Source: Mycoplana azooxidifex (GTDB lineage: Bacteria > Pseudomonadota > Alphaproteobacteria > Rhizobiales > Rhizobiaceae). From it: 64,000 bases of DNA. Below the pieces are notes generated by a model that was given only the letters and a program-made list of their open reading frames with translations, was not told the DNA's origin and ran no database searches. Location: the NCBI RefSeq assembly GCF_014196765.1, contig NZ_JACIEE010000013.1:102651-166650 (forward strand), read 5' to 3'. The translations under genes were made by a program, and so were the position numbers. Shown here in pieces: positions 17,503-28,620 of this stretch; position 1 is the stretch's first letter; every line of letters begins with the position of its first letter.

Positions 17503-18558
17503 TCAGACGCCTCTTCTCCGGCTGACGGAGCCTCGAACTATCAGTTTGGTTTCAAAGCGAAATTTTTGCGGTTGGCCACTTTTCCCGGAGAGTCGATCGA
17601 ACAGCAGCCGGGCTGCTGCGCGCCCGATTTCGGCCACTGGCTGCGAGACGACCGTGATCTGCGGATCGGTGAACGTCGCCAAATTGAAGTCGTCGAAACC
17701 GATCAGTGAGACGTCGTGGGGAATCGAAATGCCCATGGAACGGAAGGCGAGAAGCGCGCCTTGTGTCATCAGGCTGTCAACCGTGAAGAGCGCGGTCGGT
17801 GGGGTCTTCTGGCTGAACAGGCGTATGGTCGCATCCACTGCGTGATCTACCGTAGATTGTGAAACGGAAACCATTCGATCGTCCGGTGCAATTTCGCCGG
17901 CGGCAAGTGCCGCCCGGTAGCCGCTCATGCGCTCGCGCGAGGTGAAGATGCGCATGTCATCCTGCAGCAGTCCGACGCGACGATGGCCCATCGCGATAAG
18001 GTACTCGACTGCCTTGCGCGCCCCGCCTTCGTTATCGACGACGACGCTGTCGCAATCGACTCCCTCTGCGACACGGTCGATCAACACCAGCGGCACGTTT
18101 TCGGCGATAAGTCGCAGCAGATGGGCGTTGCTCTCGGCCGACGTCGGCGCCACGATGAAGCCGCGGATACTGAGCGACTGGAGGCTTTCCAGCAGGGAGA
18201 CTTCCTGCCCGAGTTCCTCCTCGCTGCTACCGATAACCAGATTGTACCCGCACTCGCGGGCGAGGGCTTCAATGTCGTGCGCGATGCGGGCGAAGAACGG
18301 GTTCTGTATATCGCCGAGGATACATCCGACGATCGGCAACTGCCCGTTGCGCAATGCTTGCGCCAGGCGGTTGCCGCGATAGCCGAGCTTTTCCGCAGCC
18401 GCATGAACCTTCTGTGCGGTTTCGTCGCCGACATAGCCATAACTGTTCAGGGCGCGGGCAGCCGTTGCACGCGACACATTCGCCAGCGCCGCCACATCCT
18501 TCAAAGTCGCCGGTTTCCGAAGCATTTCACCCTTCGCCATCGCACAAGCATGATCCAA
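17503..18558 (-). CDS. LacI-family transcriptional regulator
   Basis: About 351 residues. The LacI helix-turn-helix TLKDVAALANVSRATAARAL is near the N-terminus; the periplasmic-binding-like effector domain follows (LVIGSSEEELGQE, VPLVLIDRVAEGVDCDSVVVDNEGG, GFDDFNLATFTDPQITVVSQP). The start is doubtful: the TTG at 18558 has an ideal AAGGAGG (18565-18571) 6 bp upstream, while the first in-frame ATGs are at 18540 and 18525 with weaker signals. I prefer the TTG. It would repress the fructosamine operon and be released by an imported or phosphorylated sugar compound (inference). Confidence 0.85.
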   Translation of the reverse strand: MDHACAMAKGEMLRKPATLKDVAALANVSRATAARALNSYGYVGDETAQKVHAAAEKLGYRGNRLAQALRNGQLPIVGCILGDIQNPFFARIAHDIEALARECGYNLVIGSSEEELGQEVSLLESLQSLSIRGFIVAPTSAESNAHLLRLIAENVPLVLIDRVAEGVDCDSVVVDNEGGARKAVEYLIAMGHRRVGLLQDDMRIFTSRERMSGYRAALAAGEIAPDDRMVSVSQSTVDHAVDATIRLFSQKTPPTALFTVDSLMTQGALLAFRSMGISIPHDVSLIGFDDFNLATFTDPQITVVSQPVAEIGRAAARLLFDRLSGKSGQPQKFRFETKLIVRGSVSRRRGV

Positions 18559-18571
18559 AACGATCCTCCTT

Positions 18572-19235
18572 GTAGCGTCGGGTCGACGGTTCGCATAGAC
18601 ATGCCGCCGCGGAAAGCAGCATACCGTCAGCAACCGCCGGCCATGGCCCCGCACCGGCTTGTCCGTCAGGGATACCACTCACTACAACGCGAAGCGCTCT
18701 GGAGGCTGCCTGGGCTTGGGTCTGTTGTTGTATCGCTTCGAATGCACCGGAACAAGCTCGCGACGGCTCTTGCCAAATTGGGACGTCGGTGAGGATCGAG
18801 CAATCGTATTCGGTCATTACCTTGATCGGGATGTTGATTGCCGGGTGATCTTGACCCTCTTTATCATTTCGTCGTGGCCCGGCTGTTTTCTGAAAGAAGG
18901 AATTTCAAACAACCCCTTACATGTTACTAGGTGGGACAATACCAAACGGAAAATCGGGTCAAATCCTGCTGGAACTCAACACGGACCGTCATCGGGCACT
19001 TCCACTGCGTCCAACTCGCCCGATGTCGCGAGAAGATGACTTCGGCCGCACGCACGGGATCTTCGAGCGTCGGGCTTCTCGACAAAGCGCCAAGGATGTC
19101 GCTACACTGATCGTGGTTATGTTGGGAGCATGACCGGGGAGGTTTATCGCTCTTTGGCGTAGGCGCCAAAACTTGGATCCGTTCGTGTCCCGGCACGAGC
19201 GGCCAATATGCTTTGAAGGGCTTGGTATCGACAGC
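18572..19235. other. intergenic region, no supported gene
   Basis: About 660 bp between the divergent LacI-type and MHYT-regulator genes. Open frames here lack start signals and family features. It must contain the promoters of both genes, but I see no clear -35/-10 pair or strong palindrome. Confidence 0.5.
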
Positions 19236-20444
19236 ATGAATGAAACGGCCGCTTCCTTCAGCTACAATCCGATCCTTGTTGCGTTGTCAGTCCTGGTGGC
19301 GATCCAGGTCGGATATGTCGGCATCAGCCTGGCGATCTTCATTCCCGGTGCCTTCGCAAATCGGCGACGCCTGCTGATTGCCGGTTCGGCAACGACGCTC
19401 GCGGTCGGAATCTGGAGCATGCATTTCATCGGCATGCTGGCAATCACTACCGCCATCACGATCGATTATGCCGTCCTGCCGACGCTTCTGTCGTTCTTCG
19501 TGTGTGGCCTGGTCACCGGAATCGCCATCTATCTGGCGAGCCTGCGCTCCCAGCGCCTGCTGGTTTTGGCCGCAATCGCCATGGGGCTTGGAATCACCAC
19601 GATGCACTATGTCGGCATGATGGCGATCCATTCCGTCGCGCATCTGAGCCACGACCCGGCCTATATGCTGGCAAGCGTTTCGATCGCCATCGCGGCATCG
19701 GGCCTAGCCCTCTGGCTGGCATTCTCCGCCGACCGGCGACCGCCGCTCTTTCTCTGCGCCGTTGTGCTGGGCTGTGCCGTCTCGGGTATGCACTATGTAG
19801 CGATGGCTGGAACGACAATGCATGTAGCCGGGTCGGATGCGACGACCGTGAAGTCCGTCATTTCCAGCGACATGCTGGCCATCATCGTCAGCGTGATAGC
19901 CTGTTCCATATCCGCGGTCTTCATGCTGGCACTCATTCCGACCGACGCGAATGATCTGAAGGGCGACGCAGGATGGACGTCCGCCATTTCGGTCGCGACG
20001 CCGCAGGAAGCAGCCGTGACCCGCGGAGAACGCGCTCCTGGCGAGGGACAAGTCCTCGCGGCAGCAGCCGGTTCCGCCATCGACTTCCTGCCGATCGAGA
20101 AGAACGGCAATCGCTTTCAGATCGCAGCCGATGAAATCGCCTCGGTCCATTCAAACGCGCACTACACCTACATCTTCAACGGCCGGGACGATCTGTTCTG
20201 TCCCCTGTCGATCACCGACATCGCCAACCGGCTGCAGAAGACCACGTTCTTTAGGACCCACCGAAGCTATATCGTCAATCTGGATTTCGTCACCCGGATC
20301 AAGAAGACGGGCGATGCCGGCGTTGCGGAACTCGATACGCCGGTGCGGCGCACAGTGCCGGTGAGCCGCGCGCGCATGGTCGCATTGCGCCAGGAACTCG
20401 CAGCCTTCAAAGCCGCCAATCCAACCGGCCCATCCGAAACTTAG
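19236..20444 (+). CDS. coxC: MHYT-LytTR membrane regulator, CoxC-like
   Basis: 402 residues. Residues about 8-240 carry seven membrane spans with repeated MHYT-type motifs (WSMHFIGMLA, TTMHYVGMMAIH, SGMHYVAMAG), thought to sense CO, O2 or NO through bound metal. The C-terminal LytTR DNA-binding domain (about 290-395) includes NAHYTYIFNG and FFRTHRSYIVNLDFV. This exact architecture is that of CoxC/CoxH in the carboxydotroph cox cluster, and it sits directly upstream of coxMSL on the same strand. The ATG at 19236 begins MNETAASFSYNP; the upstream in-frame ATG lacks family character. Probably the CO-responsive activator of the cluster (inference). Confidence 0.85.
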   Translation: MNETAASFSYNPILVALSVLVAIQVGYVGISLAIFIPGAFANRRRLLIAGSATTLAVGIWSMHFIGMLAITTAITIDYAVLPTLLSFFVCGLVTGIAIYLASLRSQRLLVLAAIAMGLGITTMHYVGMMAIHSVAHLSHDPAYMLASVSIAIAASGLALWLAFSADRRPPLFLCAVVLGCAVSGMHYVAMAGTTMHVAGSDATTVKSVISSDMLAIIVSVIACSISAVFMLALIPTDANDLKGDAGWTSAISVATPQEAAVTRGERAPGEGQVLAAAAGSAIDFLPIEKNGNRFQIAADEIASVHSNAHYTYIFNGRDDLFCPLSITDIANRLQKTTFFRTHRSYIVNLDFVTRIKKTGDAGVAELDTPVRRTVPVSRARMVALRQELAAFKAANPTGPSET

Positions 20445-20474
20445 GTCACCCCTCCTGTCGCAGTTCGTGCGCGC

Positions 20475-20494
20475 CGTGCATGCATTTCGTGCAT
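20475..20494. promoter_or_regulatory. direct repeats in the cox promoter region (LytTR site candidate)
   Basis: CGTGCAT occurs twice with starts 13 bp apart (20475 and 20488), and a related CGTGCGC lies just upstream, about 130-150 bp before coxM. LytTR proteins bind paired direct repeats, so this is a reasonable site for the upstream regulator. The spacing is not exactly the classical one; low certainty. Confidence 0.3.
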
Positions 20495-20622
20495 ATCGGG
20501 GCGTTTGGTGTGGTTGCGCTTGTCATGCGATGCCGATGGCGGCCTCGTTGCCACAGCAGGTGTCGTGACCGAGGAAACACGACAGCTGGCATGGACGACG
20601 ACGCTTTGGGAGGAGCGGCATC

Positions 20623-21489
20623 ATGATACCTGGGACATTCGCCTATCATCGCCCGACGACGATCGGCAGCGCCGTCGCGCTACTGATCGAACTGGGAGAA
20701 GACGCACGCCCGCTGGCAGGCGGTCACAGTCTCATCCCCCTGATGAAGACACGGCTTGCATCTCCCGAACACCTCATCGACCTTGCGGGCATCGACGGCC
20801 TTAGCGGGATCGCGCGTTCGGATGACGATATCGTCATTGGTGCAATGACGACTCAGCACAGCCTTATCGGCTCTTCGCTTCTCTCCGAGTTGGCGCCGAT
20901 CATTCGCGAAACGTCACTGATGATCGCCGATCCGCAAATCCGCTACAAGGGAACGATCGGCGGCAACTGTGCCAACGGCGATCCCGGCAATGACATGCCC
21001 GCACTCATGCAGTGTTTGAACGCCCGTTACGCGCTGACGGGCAACGAGGGAAGCCGCGAAGTCCTGGCGCGCGATTTCTACCTTGGCGCCTATGAAACAG
21101 CACTGGCTGCCGGCGAGATCCTGACTGCGGTCCGCATTCCCGTTCCGGCAGCGGGCCACGGCTATGCCTACGAAAAGCTCAAGCGCAAGGTCGGCGACTA
21201 TGCGACGGCGGCGGCGGCAGTGATGATCACCATGGCTGGCGACACGTGCATGAGCGTCTCGATCGGCCTCACCAATGTCGCCGAAACTCCGCTGTGGGCG
21301 GAGGAAGCGGGGCGCCTGCTCGTCGGCACAAAACTGGACGAAGGTTCCGTCGCAAGCGCGGTCGCGGCCGCCGAAGCGATCACCGATCCGGCCTCCGACA
21401 TGCGCGGCCCGGCGGACTACCGCACCAAGATGGCCGGCGTCATGCTGCGCCGCGCGCTCGAGCGGGCCCGGTCCCGCGCCACGGCTTGA
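20623..21489 (+). CDS. coxM: CO dehydrogenase medium (FAD) subunit
   Basis: 288 residues, the length of CoxM. FAD-binding motifs typical of the xanthine dehydrogenase/CoxM family are present: [17 protein letters not shown] at about 33-49 and [16 protein letters not shown] at about 110-125. It passes electrons from the iron-sulfur subunit to the membrane quinone pool. GGGAGGAG precedes the ATG ([11 protein letters not shown]). First enzyme gene of the cluster, followed after 10 bp by coxS. Confidence 0.95.
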   Translation: MIPGTFAYHRPTTIGSAVALLIELGEDARPLAGGHSLIPLMKTRLASPEHLIDLAGIDGLSGIARSDDDIVIGAMTTQHSLIGSSLLSELAPIIRETSLMIADPQIRYKGTIGGNCANGDPGNDMPALMQCLNARYALTGNEGSREVLARDFYLGAYETALAAGEILTAVRIPVPAAGHGYAYEKLKRKVGDYATAAAAVMITMAGDTCMSVSIGLTNVAETPLWAEEAGRLLVGTKLDEGSVASAVAAAEAITDPASDMRGPADYRTKMAGVMLRRALERARSRATA

Positions 21490-21499
21490 GGAAGACACG

Positions 21500-21996
21500 A
21501 TGACCAAATCGCACATCAAAGTCACGATCAACGGCAAGGCGGTCGAAGCGCTCGTCGAGCCGCGCACGCTGCTGATCCATTTCCTGCGCGAGCAACAGAA
21601 CCTGACCGGCGCCCATATCGGCTGCGACACCGGCCACTGCGGCGCCTGCACCGTCGATATCGACGACATGTCGGTGAAGAGCTGCATGACCTTCGCAGTC
21701 CAGGCGGACGGCGCCAGCATCACCACGATCGAAGGCATGGCGAACGCGGACGGAACGCTGAGCGCGCTGCAGGAAGGCTTCCGCATGATGCACGGCCTGC
21801 AGTGCGGCTACTGCACACCCGGCATGATCCTTCGCGCGCACCGGCTGCTCCAGGAAAACCCCGACCCCACCGAAGACGAGATTCGGCACGGGATCGCCGG
21901 CAACCTCTGTCGCTGCACGGGCTATGTCAACATTGTAAAGGCCATCCAGTATGCGGCCGCCAAGATCAACGGAACCCCATTCCAGGAGGCGGCAGA

Positions 21997-22000
<4 letters not shown>
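21500..22000 (+). CDS. coxS: CO dehydrogenase small (2Fe-2S) subunit
   Basis: 166 residues, identical in length to the Oligotropha CoxS. The N-terminal plant-type [2Fe-2S] cluster motif is [12 protein letters not shown] at about 42-53 with a further Cys near 62. The C-terminal cluster motifs are CGYCTPG (about 102) and CRCTGY (about 139). It relays electrons from the molybdenum-copper site to FAD. GAGGAAGAC precedes the ATG. Its TGA overlaps the coxL ATG (ATGA). Confidence 0.95.
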
Positions 22001-24426
<2,426 letters not shown>

Positions 24427-24440
24427 GTGGGAAGACAGCG

Positions 24441-25322
24441 ATGGCCGTGACGCTTCCACAGGAGGAGATCGCCTCGCAAATGGCCGCGGTCGGGTACATT
24501 CCCGATCGCGACCTCGCGACTGCGCTCTGGTTGATGGGCAGCCTGTCGCGTCCGCTTCTGCTGGAAGGCGAAGCGGGCGTGGGCAAGACCGAGGTCGCGC
24601 GTGCGCTTGCTCTTTCCAACGATACCAGGCTGATCAGGCTGCAATGCTACGAAGGCCTGGACCAGAGCTCGGCGCTTTACGAGTGGAACTACCAGCGCCA
24701 GTTGCTCGCCATCAAGGCGCGAGAAGGGGCGGATGCGGACGAGGTCGAGGCGCAAATCTTCTCGGAAAAATATCTGCTCGAACGGCCGCTTCTCGCTGCC
24801 ATCCGGCAGGCCAAGGCACCGGTTCTCCTGATCGACGAGGTCGACCGCGCCGACGAGGAGTTCGAAGCCTTCCTGCTGGAGCTTCTGTCCGACTTTCAGG
24901 TCTCGATTCCCGAACTCGGAACGATAACGGCAACGACCATCCCGCGCGTGATCCTGACCTCGAACGGCACGCGTGAACTGTCGGATGCGCTGCGCCGCCG
25001 CTGCCTCTACCACTATGTCGATTTTCCGGATGTGGACCGCGAGGCACGGATCATCCTGTCGCGTCTGCCGGGGATCGATGCGGCCCTTTCGCTTCAGATC
25101 GCCACCATGGTGAGCCTGATCCGCAAGGAGGAACTGCGCAAGGCACCCGGTGTGGCGGAGACGTTGGACTGGGCGGCGACGCTCGCCGGCCTCGACATCC
25201 ACCACCTGCGCGACGAGCCGGAGGCCGTGTACGAAACGCTGACGTGCCTGATCAAGACGGCGGAAGACAGGGCGCGCATGACGCGGCAGGTCACCGACAG
25301 GCTGCTGGGAAAGGTGGCCTGA
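24441..25322 (+). CDS. coxD: MoxR-type AAA+ ATPase CoxD
   Basis: 293 residues. Walker A GEAGVGKTEVARAL at about 43-56, Walker B VLLIDEVDRADEEFEAF at about 130, sensor region RVILTSNGTRELSDALRRRC. CoxD-family AAA+ chaperones help build the [CuSMoO2] active site of CoxL, acting with CoxE. The gene begins 15 bp after coxL; ATG at 24441 (MAVTLPQEEI) is chosen because the AAA domain starts shortly after it. CoxE follows almost directly. Confidence 0.93.
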   Translation: MAVTLPQEEIASQMAAVGYIPDRDLATALWLMGSLSRPLLLEGEAGVGKTEVARALALSNDTRLIRLQCYEGLDQSSALYEWNYQRQLLAIKAREGADADEVEAQIFSEKYLLERPLLAAIRQAKAPVLLIDEVDRADEEFEAFLLELLSDFQVSIPELGTITATTIPRVILTSNGTRELSDALRRRCLYHYVDFPDVDREARIILSRLPGIDAALSLQIATMVSLIRKEELRKAPGVAETLDWAATLAGLDIHHLRDEPEAVYETLTCLIKTAEDRARMTRQVTDRLLGKVA

Positions 25323-25323
25323 G

Positions 25324-26514
25324 ATGCACGCGGCGGAAAAAAACGCATTGCCGGACCTGGGTGCCGCCATGCGGGTGAAGCTCGGCGTTTTTGTCGCGAC
25401 GCTCCGCGACAATGGTTTCGTTGCCGGCCTTGCCGAGACGCGCGATGCGCTGGTGATCCTGAGCGGGGCGGCCTCGACCCGTCCGTCCCGCCTTCGTCCG
25501 GCGTGGCGGGCGCTCTTTTGCAGCCGGCAGTCGGACTGGCAGAAATTTGACGAGATCTTCGACGCCTACTGGCTGAAGCGCGGCATGAAATCGGCAACGC
25601 TTTTGTCCGGATCGCCGCAGAAGGCGCCGGCCGGGCTCAAGGCCGTTTCGTCAGGCGCACGCGGGCTCGGCGACATTCAGAATGCCGACCATGTCCGGCG
25701 CGGCGAGGATGTCGAAACAACCGATACCGGCCGCTCGAGGCGGGATGGGGCCTCGCGCACCGAACTCCTGAGCCGGACGGATTTCCGTCACATGACGCAG
25801 CCGGAGGATCTGGCCGAGGCGCACGAACTGGCGCAGCGGCTGGCGAAAGGCATGCGGGCCCGGATCACGCGACGCATGCGTGCGGCCCGAACGGGCGAGC
25901 GGCTGGATCTGCGGCGCACCATCCACAAGAGCATTTCCCATGGTGGTACGCCACTGGAACTGGTCCACCGCAGACGCAAGGAAAAGCCGTTGCGGCTGGT
26001 CGTATTGCTCGACGCCTCCGGGTCGATGAGCCTCTATTCGGCGGTGTTCCTGCGCTTCATGCATGGGGTGCTCGATGCCTTTCGCGAGGCGGAAGCCTTC
26101 GTTTTTCATACGCGTCTCATCCATATCTCGCCGGCACTGCGCGAACGCGATCCGCAGCGTGCTGTGGAGCGCATGTCGCTGATGGCGGAGGGGACCGGCG
26201 GCGGTACGCGCATCGGCGAGTGTCTCGCGACCTTCAACCGCTGGCATGCCAAGCGCTGCATCCATTCGCACACCTGCGTCATGATCGTCTCCGACGGCTA
26301 CGACACCGGCCCGGCTGATAATCTTGGCACCGAGATGCAGGCAATGCGGCGCCGCTGCCGGCGGATCGCCTGGCTGAACCCGATGATCGGCTGGCAGGAT
26401 TACGCACCGGAGGCTGCCGGCATGAAGGCAGCCCTTCCCTTCATCGACCTCTTCGCACCGGCCCACAATCTTGAAAGCCTGAAAGCGCTCGAACCCTATC
26501 TGGCGAGGATCTGA
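25324..26514 (+). CDS. coxE: VWA-domain protein CoxE
   Basis: 396 residues. C-terminal von Willebrand A domain with a MIDAS motif DASGSMS at about 230-236, and a later TGGGTRIGE. The central part is rich in Arg/Lys (GMRARITRRMRAARTGERLDL). CoxE partners with the AAA+ CoxD in copper insertion into CO dehydrogenase. The ATG follows the coxD stop by one base, so the two are co-translated. Confidence 0.93.
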   Translation: MHAAEKNALPDLGAAMRVKLGVFVATLRDNGFVAGLAETRDALVILSGAASTRPSRLRPAWRALFCSRQSDWQKFDEIFDAYWLKRGMKSATLLSGSPQKAPAGLKAVSSGARGLGDIQNADHVRRGEDVETTDTGRSRRDGASRTELLSRTDFRHMTQPEDLAEAHELAQRLAKGMRARITRRMRAARTGERLDLRRTIHKSISHGGTPLELVHRRRKEKPLRLVVLLDASGSMSLYSAVFLRFMHGVLDAFREAEAFVFHTRLIHISPALRERDPQRAVERMSLMAEGTGGGTRIGECLATFNRWHAKRCIHSHTCVMIVSDGYDTGPADNLGTEMQAMRRRCRRIAWLNPMIGWQDYAPEAAGMKAALPFIDLFAPAHNLESLKALEPYLARI

Positions 26515-26516
26515 CC

Positions 26517-27335
26517 ATGCAGGCCCCTTCCGATATTCTCGATCTGGTAGCCGAAACCAAGGCGCGCGGCGAACCGTTCGTCATCGCCACCGTCGTGCGC
26601 ACCGTATCAGCGACGGCGGCCAAGGCCGGCGCCAAGGCGGTGGTGCTGGCGGATGGACGGATTTCCGGCGGCTGGATCGGCGGTGGCTGCGCGCGCAGCG
26701 CGGTGCTGAAGGCGGCGGGCGAAGCGATCCGCGACGGCCAGCCGCGTCTCGTCAGCGTCCAGCCGGAGGACCTGCTCGAAGTGCAGCACGTCAACCCCGG
26801 CGAAGTGCGCGACGGCATTCTCTACGCCCGCAACATGTGCCCGAGCCAGGGCACAATGGATGTCTTTGTCGAACCCGTGCTGCCGCGCCCAAGCCTGACT
26901 ATCTTCGGGGCATCGCCCGTGGCGATTGCGCTCGCCGAGATCGCCCGTCGGCTCGGCTTCTTCGTGACGGTCTGCGCTGCGGCGGCCGACCATGCGGCTT
27001 TCGGCGATGCGGACAGAATGATCGAAGGGCTTGAACTGCCTGATGACGGCACCGGGGACGGCTTCATCGTCATCGCCACCCAGGGGCGCGGTGATGGCGT
27101 AGCACTGAAGGCGGTGATCGACGCGCCGGCACGCTACATCGGATTCGTCGGCTCGCGCAGAAAGTTCGCCGCGCTGCGCCGTGACCTTCAGACCGCCGGC
27201 GTGGATGTCAGCGCGATGGATGCCATACGCTCGCCAGCCGGGCTCGATCTGGGCGCTATTACGCAGGACGAGATCGCCTTTTCAATCGTCGCCGAGATGA
27301 TCGCCGTCCGCCGGCGCGGCCAACGCATAGCTTGA
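26517..27335 (+). CDS. coxF: XdhC-family maturation protein CoxF
   Basis: 272 residues. N-terminal XdhC/CoxI segment with ATVVRTVSATAAKAGAKA and GGWIGGGCARSAVLKAA; C-terminal Rossmann-like XdhC domain with LTIFGASPVAIALAEIARRLG and ARYIGFVGSRRK. XdhC-type proteins bind molybdenum cofactor and help insert or sulfurate it. The ATG at 26517 lies 2 bp after coxE; there is one MobA-like cytidylyltransferase fewer here than in complete cox clusters, which also carry coxI and coxK. Confidence 0.9.
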   Translation: MQAPSDILDLVAETKARGEPFVIATVVRTVSATAAKAGAKAVVLADGRISGGWIGGGCARSAVLKAAGEAIRDGQPRLVSVQPEDLLEVQHVNPGEVRDGILYARNMCPSQGTMDVFVEPVLPRPSLTIFGASPVAIALAEIARRLGFFVTVCAAAADHAAFGDADRMIEGLELPDDGTGDGFIVIATQGRGDGVALKAVIDAPARYIGFVGSRRKFAALRRDLQTAGVDVSAMDAIRSPAGLDLGAITQDEIAFSIVAEMIAVRRRGQRIA

Positions 27336-27343
27336 AGGAGAGA

Positions 27344-27982
27344 ATGACTATGGATATGAGCGGCTCGCAGCGCATTGCTGCCTCACGCGAAGCGGTCTAC
27401 GCCGGTCTCAACGACGTCGAGGTCCTGCGCCAATGCATTCCCGGATGCGAGCAGATCGAGAAGACCTCGGATACCGAGATGGTGGCCAAGGTGACCTTGC
27501 GCATCGGCCCGGTGAAGGCGAGTTTCTCCGGCAAGGTTACGCTTTCCGATTTCGACCCGCCGAACGGCTACACGATTTCCGGCGACGGTTCGGGCGGCCT
27601 GGCAGGCTTTGCCAAGGGCAGTGCCAAGGTAACGCTGGAGCCCGACGGTGACGCGACCATGCTCCACTACACCGTCGACGCGGAGATCGGGGGAAAGCTG
27701 GCACAGATGGGCAGCCGGCTAATCGATAGCACCGCCAAGAAGCTTGCGAGTGAATTCTTCGCGAAATTCAGCGAAATCGTCGGGACGACGCCGGACCAAC
27801 CGCACCCCGTCGGGGACGCCCCGGTAGAGAAGAAAGGCTGGGTCGGCCGGTTGCTCGGCACGAGCACGGCAGCTTTCCTGCTGGTTGCCTTCGGTCAGGA
27901 CATCTGCTGCCTCATGGGCCAGCATCATGCCCCTATCGATACCGCGGCATTTTCGATCTGCAGCTCGCGTCCGGTCATATGA
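27344..27982 (+). CDS. coxG: CoxG-like SRPBCC membrane-recruitment protein, altered C-terminus
   Basis: 212 residues from the ATG at 27344, with AAGGAG directly upstream. Residues 1-150 form the SRPBCC (CoxG) fold: SREAVYAGLNDVEVLRQCIPGCE, then GPVKASFSGKVTLSDFDPP. CoxG proteins normally end in a hydrophobic anchor that ties CO dehydrogenase to the membrane. Here the anchor starts (TSTAAFLLVAFGQ, about 173-185) but gives way to an unrelated, polar tail of about 27 residues (DICCLMGQ... to RPVI). The gene is probably truncated or rejoined near 27900. The cluster stops here; coxH, coxI and coxK are absent. Confidence 0.85.
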   Translation: MTMDMSGSQRIAASREAVYAGLNDVEVLRQCIPGCEQIEKTSDTEMVAKVTLRIGPVKASFSGKVTLSDFDPPNGYTISGDGSGGLAGFAKGSAKVTLEPDGDATMLHYTVDAEIGGKLAQMGSRLIDSTAKKLASEFFAKFSEIVGTTPDQPHPVGDAPVEKKGWVGRLLGTSTAAFLLVAFGQDICCLMGQHHAPIDTAAFSICSSRPVI

Positions 27983-28121
27983 GGGTATTCTCGCGTTACC
28001 GATCGGGCCCCTTTGCGATGAGCGGCGCCGGTCGGGCAACACATTCGGACGCGGGATGAAATCATGTCTGGACGGCACCCGCTTGGCAGTATGATCTCGG
28101 ATGATGGCTGAGCTTTGCGGG

Positions 28122-28400
28122 TCAGGTGCATTCGTGTCTACGGCCGGTGATGCGAAGGAAAGCGCGTATCCCCATCAGTGTTTGTCCTGGCAGGCTGGAT
28201 GTGCATGGTGTAGGCGAAGCCGTTGCCGCGGCACCCGCGCCCCATTCGAAGTTGCTCTGCATCGGCACGCTGATCAGGCTGGCGATCGGGTTGGAGAGTT
28301 GCTTGGCCAGTTCGTCGGCGTCCTGCGCCACAGCGGCGCAAGCCGCCGAAAGCACGCCCGTGAGGGTCGCCGGCAAGCCCAGTAGGCAGATCCGTTTCAC
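28122..28400 (-). pseudogene. remnant of an outer-membrane-type protein related to 37244-38035
   Basis: Starting at GTG 28400 (GGAGAGAAAGAA before it) the frame gives a signal peptide and then ADELAKQLSNPIASLISVP, closely matching DADLAKQLSNPVASLISVP of the intact gene at 37244-38035. Similarity continues as NFEWGAG, then shifts frame (GNGFAYTMHIQP, against GGKLLLNIQP) and stops. Only about the first quarter of the gene is left. It marks the other end of a region of paralogous genes and is direct evidence of duplication and decay. Confidence 0.8.
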
Positions 28401-28620
28401 TTCTTTCTCTCCTTACTTCTCGACCATGTGCATGGTGCTCGTACTGCTACAGCGCCTGGCGGCACACGCTTCCCGGGAACTTGGGCTTCGTGACGCCGCC
28501 ACAGTCGTCTCGATCCTTGAAGAGGAGCCGATCAGCTTGACCTCCTCCTTCACCTTTGCGACACACCTTGTGTCCTTCATCTCTCGACTGGAGATCGGGC
28601 TGACGTGGACGGGTGTCCTT

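Noticed and set aside
18659..19039. Open frame in the gap between the LacI and MHYT genes
   Set aside because: No start signal, no hydrophobic or domain pattern, and codon use unlike neighbouring genes.
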